This document shows positions 16,882-25,250 of a DNA stretch of 64,000 nt, piece by piece (the first letter of the stretch is position 1; each line of letters opens with the position of its first letter). A program made the position numbers and the translations under genes. The DNA lies in NCBI GenBank assembly GCA_902776475.1, contig CACYQD010000003.1, positions 124,001 through 188,000 on the forward strand, read 5' to 3'. Under the pieces are notes generated by a model. The model saw nothing but the letters and a program-made list of their open reading frames with translations. It did not search any database and was not told where the DNA came from. The DNA comes from an uncultured Prevotellaceae bacterium (GTDB lineage Bacteria; Bacteroidota; Bacteroidia; Bacteroidales; Bacteroidaceae).

Positions 16882-18780
16882 TTAGGAATCTGCTGATAGA
16901 AACGCTCCCTCCATGTGCAGGAGTTCTTCATGGACGAGATAGGTGAGGGCGGCGTCGAGTGCCGCCTTGGGCAACTGCAAGGCGTGCAGCTCGGAGATGT
17001 GGTGGCGGCGGTGGTCGCTCAGCAGGGTGAGGATCCGCTCACGGGCCTGCTCTGTTGACAGTGAGGAAGGATGCTCCTCGTGGGAGAGGCAGACATCACA
17101 TTGTCCGCAGTCGGTGGTGGTGTGCTCGCCGAAGTATCTGAGGAGTTGCCGGCTGCGGCACACGGTATCGTTGGTCGCATAATCGACCATGCTCCTGATG
17201 CGGTCCTCATAACTCTGTTTGCGGTCCTCATACACCTCGGGCGTGATGAGCAACTTGCACCCGTCTTCGCGGCGCTGGGTATAGCACACGGCGGGCAACT
17301 TCCGCCGGGGGATGAAACTGACGATGCGCCGGCGGTTGAGCTCTTTCAGGATCTGATACACGGCATCGGTCTCCAGGCCTGATTTCAGGGCTATCGCTCC
17401 CTCGTCGATGAAACTGTAGTCGGAGAACAGTCCGCCATAGAGGCGCAGCACGGCATCGATGACGGCTTCCTCGCCGGGGGTGGTGCGCTCTAGGAGGTAG
17501 AGCTGGTCGCGCTCCAGCATGAACCTCAGGCGGGCGTTGTTTTCGGGGTCGGTGTCATATTCGAGGTAACCGGCCCGCTGCAGGATCTTCAGCGAGGCAT
17601 CGACGTGGATGCTGAAATGATGGAAGGCCCGGCAGAATTTGTCGATGTCAAACTCCATGGTGCGGCCTTCGCTGCTGCCCACGCCCACTTGGAAGAAGTC
17701 GGCCAGGTCGTCATAGACTTTCCGGATATAATCCTTCTCGGGAAAGGTGTCGGGGATGCGCTTGTGGAGTTTCCGCTTGTCGGAGGAGTTGTAGAGCAAT
17801 ACGGCATAGGCTTTCTCGCCGTCGCGGCCCGCACGCCCCGCCTCCTGGAAATAGGCTTCGGGGGAGTCGGGACAGTCGATGTGGACGACGGTGCGCACGT
17901 CGGGCTTGTCAATGCCCATGCCGAAGGCATTGGTGGCCACGATCACCCTTACCTTGCCGGCCTGCCAGTCTTTCTGGCGCTGGTCCTTGACCGAGGGTTC
18001 CAGACCGGCATGGTAGAATGTCGAGGGGATGCCGTTGACGTTCAGCCAGTCGGAGATTTCCTTCGAACGCTTGCGGCTTCTGACATAGACGATGCTGCTG
18101 CCTCCGACCGTTTGCAGCACATGGAGCAGTTCCGCCATCTTGTCGCTGGCGTCCCTGACGATATAGGCCAGGTTCTTGCGCTCAAAACTCATCCTGAAGA
18201 CCCGTTTCTCGGCGAAGCCCAACCGTTCCTGGATGTCATCGACCACCTGCGGGGTGGCGGTGGCCGTGAGGGCGAGGATGGGCACGTCGGGATGGATGTT
18301 GCGGATCTCGGCGATCTTCAGGTAGGATGGACGGAAGTCATACCCCCACTGACTGATGCAGTGGGCTTCATCGACCGTGATGAAACTCACCTTGATATGG
18401 CGCAGTTTGACTTGGAAAAAGGGAGAGGAAAGCCGTTCGGGCGAAACATACAGGATATTGACGCCGCCGAAAACGGCGTTGTCGAGGGTGGTGACAATCT
18501 CGCTGTGGGACATGCCCGAATAGATGGCTGAGGCCAGGATGCCCTTGGCGCGCAGGTGTGCCACCTGGTCTTTCATGAGCGCGATGAGCGGGGTCACCAC
18601 CAGACAGACACCCTCTTGCAACAGGGCCGGCACCTGGAAGGTGATGCTCTTGCCGCCGCCCGTGGGCATGAGTCCCAAGGTGTCATGCCCGCTGGAGATG
18701 CTCTCGATGATGTCGCGCTGAATGCCCCGGAAGTCGTCGTAACCCCAGTATTGGCGCAGGATCTGCTGGTATCTGTCCAT
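16882..18780 (-). CDS. recQ: ATP-dependent DNA helicase RecQ
   Basis: This 632-residue 3'-5' helicase acts in recombination and replication-fork repair. Motif I is GLMPTGGGKSITFQ, motif II is VDEAHCISQWGYDFRPSY, motif V/VI region ATNAFGMGIDKPDVR and QEAGRAGRDG. The RQC zinc knuckle cysteines follow (CRSRQLLRYFGE, then CGQCDVC), then a winged helix. The C-terminal 50 residues (ALDAALTYLVHEELLHMEG) are helical and short, so a full HRDC domain seems absent. The gene starts 20 bp after recJ, a functionally sensible pair because RecJ degrades strands that RecQ unwinds. Confidence 0.96.
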   Translation of the reverse strand: MDRYQQILRQYWGYDDFRGIQRDIIESISSGHDTLGLMPTGGGKSITFQVPALLQEGVCLVVTPLIALMKDQVAHLRAKGILASAIYSGMSHSEIVTTLDNAVFGGVNILYVSPERLSSPFFQVKLRHIKVSFITVDEAHCISQWGYDFRPSYLKIAEIRNIHPDVPILALTATATPQVVDDIQERLGFAEKRVFRMSFERKNLAYIVRDASDKMAELLHVLQTVGGSSIVYVRSRKRSKEISDWLNVNGIPSTFYHAGLEPSVKDQRQKDWQAGKVRVIVATNAFGMGIDKPDVRTVVHIDCPDSPEAYFQEAGRAGRDGEKAYAVLLYNSSDKRKLHKRIPDTFPEKDYIRKVYDDLADFFQVGVGSSEGRTMEFDIDKFCRAFHHFSIHVDASLKILQRAGYLEYDTDPENNARLRFMLERDQLYLLERTTPGEEAVIDAVLRLYGGLFSDYSFIDEGAIALKSGLETDAVYQILKELNRRRIVSFIPRRKLPAVCYTQRREDGCKLLITPEVYEDRKQSYEDRIRSMVDYATNDTVCRSRQLLRYFGEHTTTDCGQCDVCLSHEEHPSSLSTEQARERILTLLSDHRRHHISELHALQLPKAALDAALTYLVHEELLHMEGAFLSADS

Positions 18781-18800
18781 CAGCGACCGCCTCCTTCCGC

Positions 18801-20543
18801 TTATTTGCTCTCTGTCTCGTCTTCCTCGGCCTCGCGGATGTCCTCTATCTGCAACTGCACGCTGCCGTGCTTGTAGATGTTCTCCTCAAGGGTATAAACG
18901 ATGTCGAAACTGCGCTTCGACTTGATGTAGCGGGCAGAGGCGCTCTGGCCGAAGGCGATGCCGTTCATCACATGGCTTGACTTGGAGTCAACCAATTCGA
19001 GTTTGATGTGCTCCTGGTCACGGCCCACCACCTTGCTGGTGCCGAAGTCGTAGACTCCGACGGTGCAGAAATGGGGCTTCTCGTTGCCGGGTCCGAAGGG
19101 CGCAAACTTCTTCAGGTCGTTGAAGAGGCGCTTGGAGGCAATGTCACGGAAGTCGATCATGGTGTCGATGTTCAGGATGGCCTCGGTCTGCTCGGGCTGA
19201 ATGTGCTCCTCCACGTATTTCTGGAAACGCTGCTGGAATTTCTTGACGTCATCCCAGCGGAGCGTGAGGCCTGCCGCATAGGTGTGGCCGCCGAAGTTGA
19301 GCAGCAGGTCACGGCAGTGCTTGATGGCGGAATAGACATCGAAACCGGCCACGCTGCGGGCCGATCCGGTGGCGAGGTTCTCGTCGCGCGTGAGCACCAC
19401 GGTAGGCCGGAAATAGATTTCCGTCAGGCGTGAGGCCACGATGCCGATGACGCCTTTCTTCCAGTTCTCGTCATAGAGCACGATGCTGGAGTGGTGCTTC
19501 TGGCTCTCCAACTTGGCCACGATCTGGTTGGCTTCCTCGGTCATCTGCTTGTCGATGTCCTTGCGCTTGTCGTTGTACTCGTTGATGTGACGGGCCTTGC
19601 TCAGCGCTGAGGCGAAGTCGCGCTCGATGAGCAGATCGACACTCTCCTTGCCGTTCTCCATGCGGCCCGACGCATTGATGCGCGGCCCGATCTTGAAGAC
19701 GATGTCGCTCATGGAGATGTCGCGGCCGCTCAGTCCGCAGATGTCGATGATGGCCTTCAACCCGATGCTCGGGTTCTGGTTGAGCTGCTTCAGACCATGG
19801 AAGGCGAGGATACGGTTCTCCTCAGTCACGGGCACGATGTCGGCGGCGATGCTGACGGCGCAGAAATCGAGCAGGGGAATGAGGCGTGAGAAGGGGATGT
19901 CGTTGTTCTTGGCGAAGGCCTGCATGAACTTGAAACCCACACCGCATCCGCAGAGATGCTTGAAGGGGTAGGTGTCATCTTCACGCTTGGGGTTGAGCAC
20001 TGCCACGGCATCGGGCATCACGTCATCAGGAACGTGATGGTCGCAGATAATAAAATCTATGCCTAACGTCTTGGCATAGGCAATCTCCTCGATGGCCTTG
20101 ATGCCGCAGTCGAGGATGATAATCAGTTTCACACCTGTCTCCTGAGCATATTCCAATCCTTTCTTGCTGATACCATAGCCCTCGTCGTAACGGTCGGGGA
20201 TATAGTAGTCGATGTTGGAGTAGAACTGCTGAAGAAACTTGTACACCAGGGCTACCGCGGTGCATCCATCGACGTCGTAGTCTCCATATACCAATATCCT
20301 TTCCTTACGGCCCATAGCATCGTTGAGTCTATCGACTGCGATGTCCATGTCCTTCATGAGGAAGGGGTTGATAAGGTCGGCTAACTGCGGGCGAAAATAC
20401 CGCTTGGCGGCAGATTCGGTCGTGATGCCACGCCTGATGAGGAGCAATGCGAGAATGGGACTCATGCCGATTTTCTCGCCCAGCTCGTCAGCTGCTTTCT
20501 TCTCGTCTGGTGTAGGTGGTTCGTAATTCCATTTAAATTGCAT
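18801..20543 (-). CDS. recJ: Single-stranded-DNA-specific exonuclease RecJ
   Basis: This 580-residue 5'-3' ssDNA exonuclease has the DHH phosphoesterase motifs: VYGDYDVDGCTAVAL (motif I), ILDCGIKAIEE (motif II), CDHHVPDD (motif III) and GPRINASGRM (motif IV region). The DHHA1 domain with NFGGHTYAAGLTL and a C-terminal OB-like domain follow. These are metal ligands for Mn or Mg in the family. The length matches E. coli RecJ (577). It is upstream of recQ in the same operon. Confidence 0.96.
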   Translation of the reverse strand: MQFKWNYEPPTPDEKKAADELGEKIGMSPILALLLIRRGITTESAAKRYFRPQLADLINPFLMKDMDIAVDRLNDAMGRKERILVYGDYDVDGCTAVALVYKFLQQFYSNIDYYIPDRYDEGYGISKKGLEYAQETGVKLIIILDCGIKAIEEIAYAKTLGIDFIICDHHVPDDVMPDAVAVLNPKREDDTYPFKHLCGCGVGFKFMQAFAKNNDIPFSRLIPLLDFCAVSIAADIVPVTEENRILAFHGLKQLNQNPSIGLKAIIDICGLSGRDISMSDIVFKIGPRINASGRMENGKESVDLLIERDFASALSKARHINEYNDKRKDIDKQMTEEANQIVAKLESQKHHSSIVLYDENWKKGVIGIVASRLTEIYFRPTVVLTRDENLATGSARSVAGFDVYSAIKHCRDLLLNFGGHTYAAGLTLRWDDVKKFQQRFQKYVEEHIQPEQTEAILNIDTMIDFRDIASKRLFNDLKKFAPFGPGNEKPHFCTVGVYDFGTSKVVGRDQEHIKLELVDSKSSHVMNGIAFGQSASARYIKSKRSFDIVYTLEENIYKHGSVQLQIEDIREAEEDETESK

Positions 20544-20636
20544 TTATAGTGTTTTTATTCTTATTATCTGCTCGCAGAACGCTCTTTTCCCAATAAGGGA
20601 AAGGACGTGAATAGACTTTTCAAGGCTATTTGGGGG

Positions 20637-20644
20637 TAAAGATA
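20637..20644 (-). promoter_or_regulatory. Possible -7 element for recJ-recQ
   Basis: TATCTTTA on the minus strand, one base off TAnnTTTG, lies about 95 bp upstream of the recJ ATG. The rest of 20544-20733 shows nothing else recognizable. Confidence 0.35.
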
Positions 20645-20733
20645 CAAATTAAAATCCAAATTTGTGAACTTTCCATGTATTTTTTAATAATTATTCAACA
20701 ATTGGCACTCAAAAGGTGCTGAGCAGCAGCATT

Positions 20734-20765
20734 AAAAAAAGCTCCCTGCGCAGTGAGGGAGCTTT
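20734..20765 (-). terminator. Rho-independent terminator of the peptidase operon
   Basis: The stem AAAGCTCCCT / AGGGAGCTTT with an 8-base loop is followed on the minus strand by a run of seven T. It lies 26 bp beyond the stop of the C1 peptidase gene. Confidence 0.88.
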
Positions 20766-20790
20766 GTGGTATTTGTGACAGGAAAACTGA

Positions 20791-22011
20791 TCAGTCGCCG
20801 AGGGGCTGGTTCTTGCGGGCATCCTGCATCTTCTTCAGGATGTCCTTGGGGATGGCGTTGATGTTGACCATGTAGTCCATGGTGTTGGCGGCGATGAAGT
20901 TCTTGGTCATGTACCAGATGCCTTTGTAGTCGCCGGCTTCTCCCCAGGAGTTTTTCACCATATAGTATTCCTTGCCGTTCTGGTCCTTGGCGAGGCCGAA
21001 GATGAGCATGCCGTGGTCGTCGGTGAGTTCCCAGTTGTCATAGCGCTCCTGGCGCATCTCCTGTGTCGGGGTCAGCTCAGGCACGGTGCATCCCAGGGAG
21101 TCGAGCAGACTGGTCTTCTCCACGCGGGTGAGTTTCAGCCAGCGGGCCATGTCGCTGCCGGCGAGGCTCTGGGCTTTCTTGGCGTCGATGGAGTAGGCGA
21201 GACCCTTGCGGGTAAAACCTTCCTCCGACACGTCACCGCCCCAGGCCACGGTGTAGCCCTTCTCGATGGCACTGTCGATGACGCGCATCATGTCGTCCAT
21301 GGGGAGGTTCCATGACAGGGGGTTGCGCCAGTTGTCCTGCACCTCGACGGGGAACTGGGTGTAGAACGGACGATGGGTGTAGCTGGTGATCGACACGTAG
21401 TCGTTGAGGTTGATGCCGAGGCTCTTGACGAAGGTCTCCGGGGTGTAGGTCTTGCCCTCATACTTGAATTCCTTGGGGCACTCGCCCAGGTAGGCGTCGA
21501 GGATGCCCTGCAGACCGGGCTTCCATTGGTTGGAGAGCTTGCTGGCCTTGTTCTTCGACACGGCCTCCACGTAGGGCTCCAGAAGGCTGAAGAACTCGTT
21601 GAAGTTGTTGAGGGAGTCGCCGTAAAGACTTCCGGGGAAGGGCATGGCGTCCTCAGGGCAGATGCCGTAGTTCTTGAGGCAGTAGAACACGTCGTAGGCA
21701 CTGCCACCCTGTGCGAACTGGCAGTCGCCGTGGAGCCTAACCACCTGGATGGCACGGTCCATATAGGTCTTGTTGGCTACGAAACTCTCGCAGAGGTCAT
21801 AGGTCTTGCCCGTGGCCTTGAGGATCTCGGCCTCAAAATAGCTCAGCGTGGAGTAGTCCCAGCAGGTGCCCGAACGGTTCTGGTCCTTGATGCTGGTGAT
21901 GGGGATCTCCTTGATCGTGGTAAACACGGGCTTGTTGTTCGCTTTCTTCTCTTGTGCGGAGGCGCCGATGGCGAGAAAAGCCATCAACGACAGTAATAAG
22001 ATTTTTTTCAT
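20791..22011 (-). CDS. C1-family cysteine peptidase (bleomycin hydrolase / PepC-like), secreted
   Basis: This 406-residue protein has a signal peptide (ILLLSLMAFLAIGASAQ), so unlike cytosolic PepC it is exported. The papain-like catalytic residues are visible: Cys50 in QNRSGTCWDYSTLS, His in TDDHGMLIFG and Asn in VKNSWGEAG. The insert between them and the C-terminal region resemble bleomycin hydrolase, usually a hexameric aminopeptidase. It lies 38 bp downstream of the aminopeptidase P gene, suggesting joint peptide breakdown. A terminator follows at 20734-20765. Confidence 0.92.
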   Translation of the reverse strand: MKKILLLSLMAFLAIGASAQEKKANNKPVFTTIKEIPITSIKDQNRSGTCWDYSTLSYFEAEILKATGKTYDLCESFVANKTYMDRAIQVVRLHGDCQFAQGGSAYDVFYCLKNYGICPEDAMPFPGSLYGDSLNNFNEFFSLLEPYVEAVSKNKASKLSNQWKPGLQGILDAYLGECPKEFKYEGKTYTPETFVKSLGINLNDYVSITSYTHRPFYTQFPVEVQDNWRNPLSWNLPMDDMMRVIDSAIEKGYTVAWGGDVSEEGFTRKGLAYSIDAKKAQSLAGSDMARWLKLTRVEKTSLLDSLGCTVPELTPTQEMRQERYDNWELTDDHGMLIFGLAKDQNGKEYYMVKNSWGEAGDYKGIWYMTKNFIAANTMDYMVNINAIPKDILKKMQDARKNQPLGD

Positions 22012-22049
22012 GTTCTTGTTTTTTTATGTGTAGTGTAATTGATTTCTTG

Positions 22050-23456
22050 TCAGTCGCGGTGTGCGGCCATGTATTCCTCCACGTCTTTGGGGTGGTAGGG
22101 GATGCGCTCCTTGCCGATGAAGCGGCAACCGTCGGCGGTGATGAGCACGTCGTCCTCGATGCGGATGCCGCCGAAGTCCTTGTAGGTCTCCAACAGGTCG
22201 AAGTTGAGGAACTCCGCACAGTGGCCGGAAGCGCGCCAGTCGTCGATCAGGGCGGGGATGAAGTAGATGCCGGGTTCGTCGGTCACGACAAAACCTTCCT
22301 CCAGACGGCGCCCCATGCGCAGGCAGTTGGTGCCGAATTGCTCAAGGTTGGGCCGTGTCTCCTCATCGAAGCCCACATTGATCTGGTCGAGGTTCTCCAT
22401 GTCGTGGACATCCATTCCCATCATGTGTCCCAGTCCGTGGGGCAGGAACATGGCATGGGCGCCGGCTCTGACGGCTGCCTCGGTATCGCCGCGCATCAGT
22501 CCGAGTTCCTTCAGGCGCTCGGTCATCAAACGGCAGACGGCGAAGTGCACGTCCATGTATTTCACTCCGGGGCGTGCCACCTCAAGCACGTAGTCGTGGC
22601 AGGCCTCGACAATGGAGTAGATCTCCAGTTGGCGCTGCGTGAACTTGCCGTTGACGGGCATGGTGCGGGTGTTGTCTGAACAGTAATGGTCGATGGTCTC
22701 CGCACCGCAGTCGCAGAGGGCCAGACGGCCATCTTCCAGCAGGGCCATGGAGGGATTGCCGTGCATGATCTCGCCGTGCTGCGAGAAGATGGTGGCGAAA
22801 CTCACCATCGCTCCATAGGAATGGGCGATGCCGTCCACCTGTCCGCCGACGAATTTCTCGGTCACGCCGGGACGGGTGAGCCGCATGGCTGTGGTGTGCA
22901 TCTTGTAGCCAATGGTGGCGGCACGCTCCAGTGCCTCGATTTCCTGGGCTTCCTTGGTGGAGCGCATCTTCACCACGGCGCGGATGAGCGGCATGGAGGC
23001 GGCGGCTTTCTGCTGGCTGGGATGGATGCCGAGCAGGTCCATGATCTGTATTTTGATGTCGTGGCGGTATGGAGGCAGGAAATGAATAGTCCTCTTGGCT
23101 GCGGATGCGTTGTCGCAGATGACCTTGAGCTGCTTCATCGGTGCGGAGTTTGCCACTCCCACCTGTGCGGCGAGGTCGCTGACGCTGTCCACGCTGCCGT
23201 ACCACACGATGTCTTCGATGTCGATGTCGTCACCAATCAGGATTTCTTTGTCATTGTCAACGTCGATGACACCCACCAGTCCCTCTCGTTTCTGTCCGAA
23301 ATAATAGAGGAAGGAGGAGTCCTGACGCATCGGATAGTATCCGTTGGCAGGATAATTGCAAGGTGACTCGTTGTTGCCGAAAAGGAGGATGACTCCCTCG
23401 CCAACAAGCTTTTTCAATTCAGCGCGGCGGCTGATATAGGTTTCTTTGCTGAACAT
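22050..23456 (-). CDS. Aminopeptidase P family protein (M24B Xaa-Pro aminopeptidase)
   Basis: This 468-residue enzyme probably removes the N-terminal residue before proline. The N-terminal creatinase-like domain (about 1-170) includes NGYYPMRQDSSFLYYFG. The pita-bread catalytic domain keeps all five metal ligands: Asp in CDCGAETID and in CSDNTRT, His in LPHGLGHMMGMDVHD, and Glu in TDEPGIYF and RIEDDVLI. No signal peptide is seen, so it is cytosolic. It is first in an operon with the C1 peptidase; a -7 box is at 23486-23493. Confidence 0.94.
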   Translation of the reverse strand: MFSKETYISRRAELKKLVGEGVILLFGNNESPCNYPANGYYPMRQDSSFLYYFGQKREGLVGVIDVDNDKEILIGDDIDIEDIVWYGSVDSVSDLAAQVGVANSAPMKQLKVICDNASAAKRTIHFLPPYRHDIKIQIMDLLGIHPSQQKAAASMPLIRAVVKMRSTKEAQEIEALERAATIGYKMHTTAMRLTRPGVTEKFVGGQVDGIAHSYGAMVSFATIFSQHGEIMHGNPSMALLEDGRLALCDCGAETIDHYCSDNTRTMPVNGKFTQRQLEIYSIVEACHDYVLEVARPGVKYMDVHFAVCRLMTERLKELGLMRGDTEAAVRAGAHAMFLPHGLGHMMGMDVHDMENLDQINVGFDEETRPNLEQFGTNCLRMGRRLEEGFVVTDEPGIYFIPALIDDWRASGHCAEFLNFDLLETYKDFGGIRIEDDVLITADGCRFIGKERIPYHPKDVEEYMAAHRD

Positions 23457-23485
23457 AGTACTTGTTTGGGTTGTATAGATTCATG

Positions 23486-23493
23486 CAAAGGTA
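23486..23493 (-). promoter_or_regulatory. Probable -7 element for the aminopeptidase operon
   Basis: TACCTTTG on the minus strand lies 30 bp upstream of the ATG at 23456. The nearest TTTG (23518-23521) is 24 bp away, slightly long. Confidence 0.5.
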
Positions 23494-23549
23494 ACATAAA
23501 AAATTGATTTAAAGGGCCAAAACCCCATTTTTTATCTAAAATCTTCATT

Positions 23550-23789
23550 TTCCCTCACCCAAAGGTTGCCCCAATCTTCCGCTTGGCCCAAAGGCAAAGC
23601 AAAGAGACGCCCCATTGTGGCGTCTCCAAGCAAATCAGAGCAAACCAATCCCTCTCCCTTCAGCAACCCAATCCCTCTCCCTATGGGAGAGGTTAGGTGA
23701 GGGCAAAAGTAGAGATGTCACATTGTGGCGTCTCCAAACGAATCAAAGCAAACCAGTCCCTCTCCCTCTGGGAGCCCCCTGCAAACTTA
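23550..23789. repeat. Degenerate copies of the palindromic element and its hairpins
   Basis: This noncoding stretch holds two 23-bp hairpins with GAGACG/CGTCTC-type ends (23604-23626 and 23712-23734). It also holds partial copies of the CCCTCTCCC...GGGAGAGG arm (about 23660-23703 and 23757-23780). It appears to be decayed or nested copies of the full element at 23790-23900. Confidence 0.75.
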
Positions 23790-23900
23790 TCCCTCTCCCT
23801 TTGGGAGAGGCTAGGTGAGGGCAAAACAAAGAGACGTCACATTGTGGCGTCTCTACATAAATATGCTCCCTCACCCGTCCTCTCCCAGAGGGAGAGGGGC
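23790..23900. repeat. 111-bp palindromic MITE-like element, copy 1
   Basis: Two inverted 33-bp arms (23790-23822 and 23868-23900), each with its own CTCTCCC/GGGAGAG hairpin, flank a 23-bp hairpin (23831-23853) with a GAGACG start and CGTCTC end. The same architecture recurs at 34595-34708. No open frame for a transposase is inside. Confidence 0.8.
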
Positions 23901-24175
23901 ATTTTCAATCCTCCGCTCGGCCCGAAGGGACGCTTGCCAGAGCAAGAATCTTCAATCCTCAATTTTCAATCCTCAATCCTCAATCTTCAATCTTCAATTT
24001 TCAATCAGCCAAAGGCTGCCTCAATCTTCAATCTTCAATCTTCAATTTTCAATTTTCAATCCTCAATCTTCAATTTTCAATTAGCCAAAGGCTGCCTCAA
24101 TCTTCAATTTTCAATCAGCCAAAGGCTGCCTCAATCTTCAATTTTCAATCAGCCAAAGGCTGCCTCAATCTTCAA
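23901..24175 (-). repeat. Heptamer tract TTGAARA with CAGCCAAAGGCTGCC spacers
   Basis: Tandem TTGAAAA, TTGAAGA and TTGAGGA units (minus sense) are interrupted by four copies of a short hairpin CAGCCAAAGGCTGCC (24006-24020, 24082-24096 with one change, 24116-24130, 24150-24164). The tract abuts the stop codon of the AraC gene at 24176. Confidence 0.9.
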
Positions 24176-25093
24176 TCATCCCAAGGCTGTTCTTTTATTG
24201 CTGAATTTAGCTCTGAAAGCCTTGGGGGTCATGGATGACTTTGTCTTGAAGAAATTGGAGAAGGCGGACTGGTCGCTGAAATGGAGGTCATAAGCGAGTT
24301 GCCCAAGAGGAATGTCGGTGGTGGAAAGTTGCCTGCATGCCTCTTCATAGAGCAGTTGGTTGAGATGGTTATTGACGGTCTTTCCAGAGACTTCACGCAC
24401 GATACGTGAGAGATAGGTGTTGGTGATGCACAATCTGTCGGCATAATAGTCAATCAGTCTGTGTTCCCGGAAATGCGTGGCCGCCAGATGCAGGAAGATC
24501 TTGAAGACATTCTCTTTGTGTGAGAAATCATGAGGCACAATTTCCTCGAAAGAGTCCAGTTCGAGAATAAACGCCTTGCTGACGTAGATGAGCCCCCTCA
24601 TGATTTCCTTAATATAAAAATGTGGTATCGTGATGGCACTCTCTATCTGCTTGATAATACCTGACAATTCAAGCGCCTTCATCTCGTCAATGTGGTAAAT
24701 CTTGGGAAACATGTTCTGTCTCCTGGCTTCTTCTTGGTCAAATGGAGTTTCCTGCCCTGGCTTGCTGATGCTGTTGGCATAGGTCGGGTCAACCAGCAGA
24801 TAGATCATCTCGCAGGTGTCGTGGGAGGTCACAGCATGGATTTTGGCATAAGGCGGTATCTGCAACAGGTCGTTGACTGTCACTTTGACGGTCTTTTGGG
24901 CATAACTCAACTCCATTTCTCCCTTTTTGACCAACAACAAAGAGTGGAAAGGTACACCAGGCACTACAAAAAACGGCAGAAACGACACTGCGCCTGGTCG
25001 GGAACAGCAAGCCACCATTCCCCCATAATGTGAACCGACAAATCCCATGTCGGCCAAGTCGTCGATAAATAGCAGTTTTGTGTCGGAATTCAT
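24176..25093 (-). CDS. AraC-family transcriptional regulator
   Basis: This 305-residue protein has an N-terminal cupin-like sensing domain (FHSLLLVKKGEMELSYAQKTVKV, NDLLQIPPYAKIHAV) and a C-terminal pair of helix-turn-helix motifs (about 205-298). The HTH region includes YYADRLCITNTYLSRIVREVSGKTV trimmed at LCITNTYLSRIVREVSG, and YDLHFSDQSAFSNFFKTKSS. It is divergent from dcuB with 157 bp between start codons, so it is the natural candidate regulator of the dcuB-ansB-porin-aspA operon. The effector is unknown. The last codons (TALG, stop) resemble the adjoining repeat spacer, so the repeat may have replaced the original gene end. Confidence 0.92.
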   Translation of the reverse strand: MNSDTKLLFIDDLADMGFVGSHYGGMVACCSRPGAVSFLPFFVVPGVPFHSLLLVKKGEMELSYAQKTVKVTVNDLLQIPPYAKIHAVTSHDTCEMIYLLVDPTYANSISKPGQETPFDQEEARRQNMFPKIYHIDEMKALELSGIIKQIESAITIPHFYIKEIMRGLIYVSKAFILELDSFEEIVPHDFSHKENVFKIFLHLAATHFREHRLIDYYADRLCITNTYLSRIVREVSGKTVNNHLNQLLYEEACRQLSTTDIPLGQLAYDLHFSDQSAFSNFFKTKSSMTPKAFRAKFSNKRTALG

Positions 25094-25136
25094 AGTTTTG
25101 TTTTGTGCTGGACCCCAGTTTTGAGGGGATTTTTTG

Positions 25137-25168
25137 CAAATTTACAACATTGGTCGGAATTTTGCAAA
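25137..25168 (-). promoter_or_regulatory. Promoter of the AraC regulator
   Basis: On the minus strand TTTG (25165-25168), a 20-bp spacer and TAAATTTG (25137-25144) match the Bacteroidetes consensus, 44 bp from the ATG. Confidence 0.65.
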
Positions 25169-25210
25169 TTTAGTTTGGTTTTTTGTAAATGAGATTAGAA
25201 TATGTTGCAC

Positions 25211-25218
25211 TATCTTTG
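25211..25218 (+). promoter_or_regulatory. -7 element of the dcuB operon
   Basis: TATCTTTG lies 33 bp upstream of the dcuB ATG. A TTTG occurs at 25182-25185 with a long 25-bp spacer, which would fit a promoter that needs an activator. Confidence 0.55.
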
Positions 25219-25250
25219 CGGCATCCAAACAACCGATATACTACTAACCT

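Noticed and set aside
23604-23853. CRISPR-like spacing of three 23-bp hairpins
   Set aside because: The intervals are about 108 and 119 bp, filled with related repeat arms rather than unique spacers, and no cas gene is nearby.
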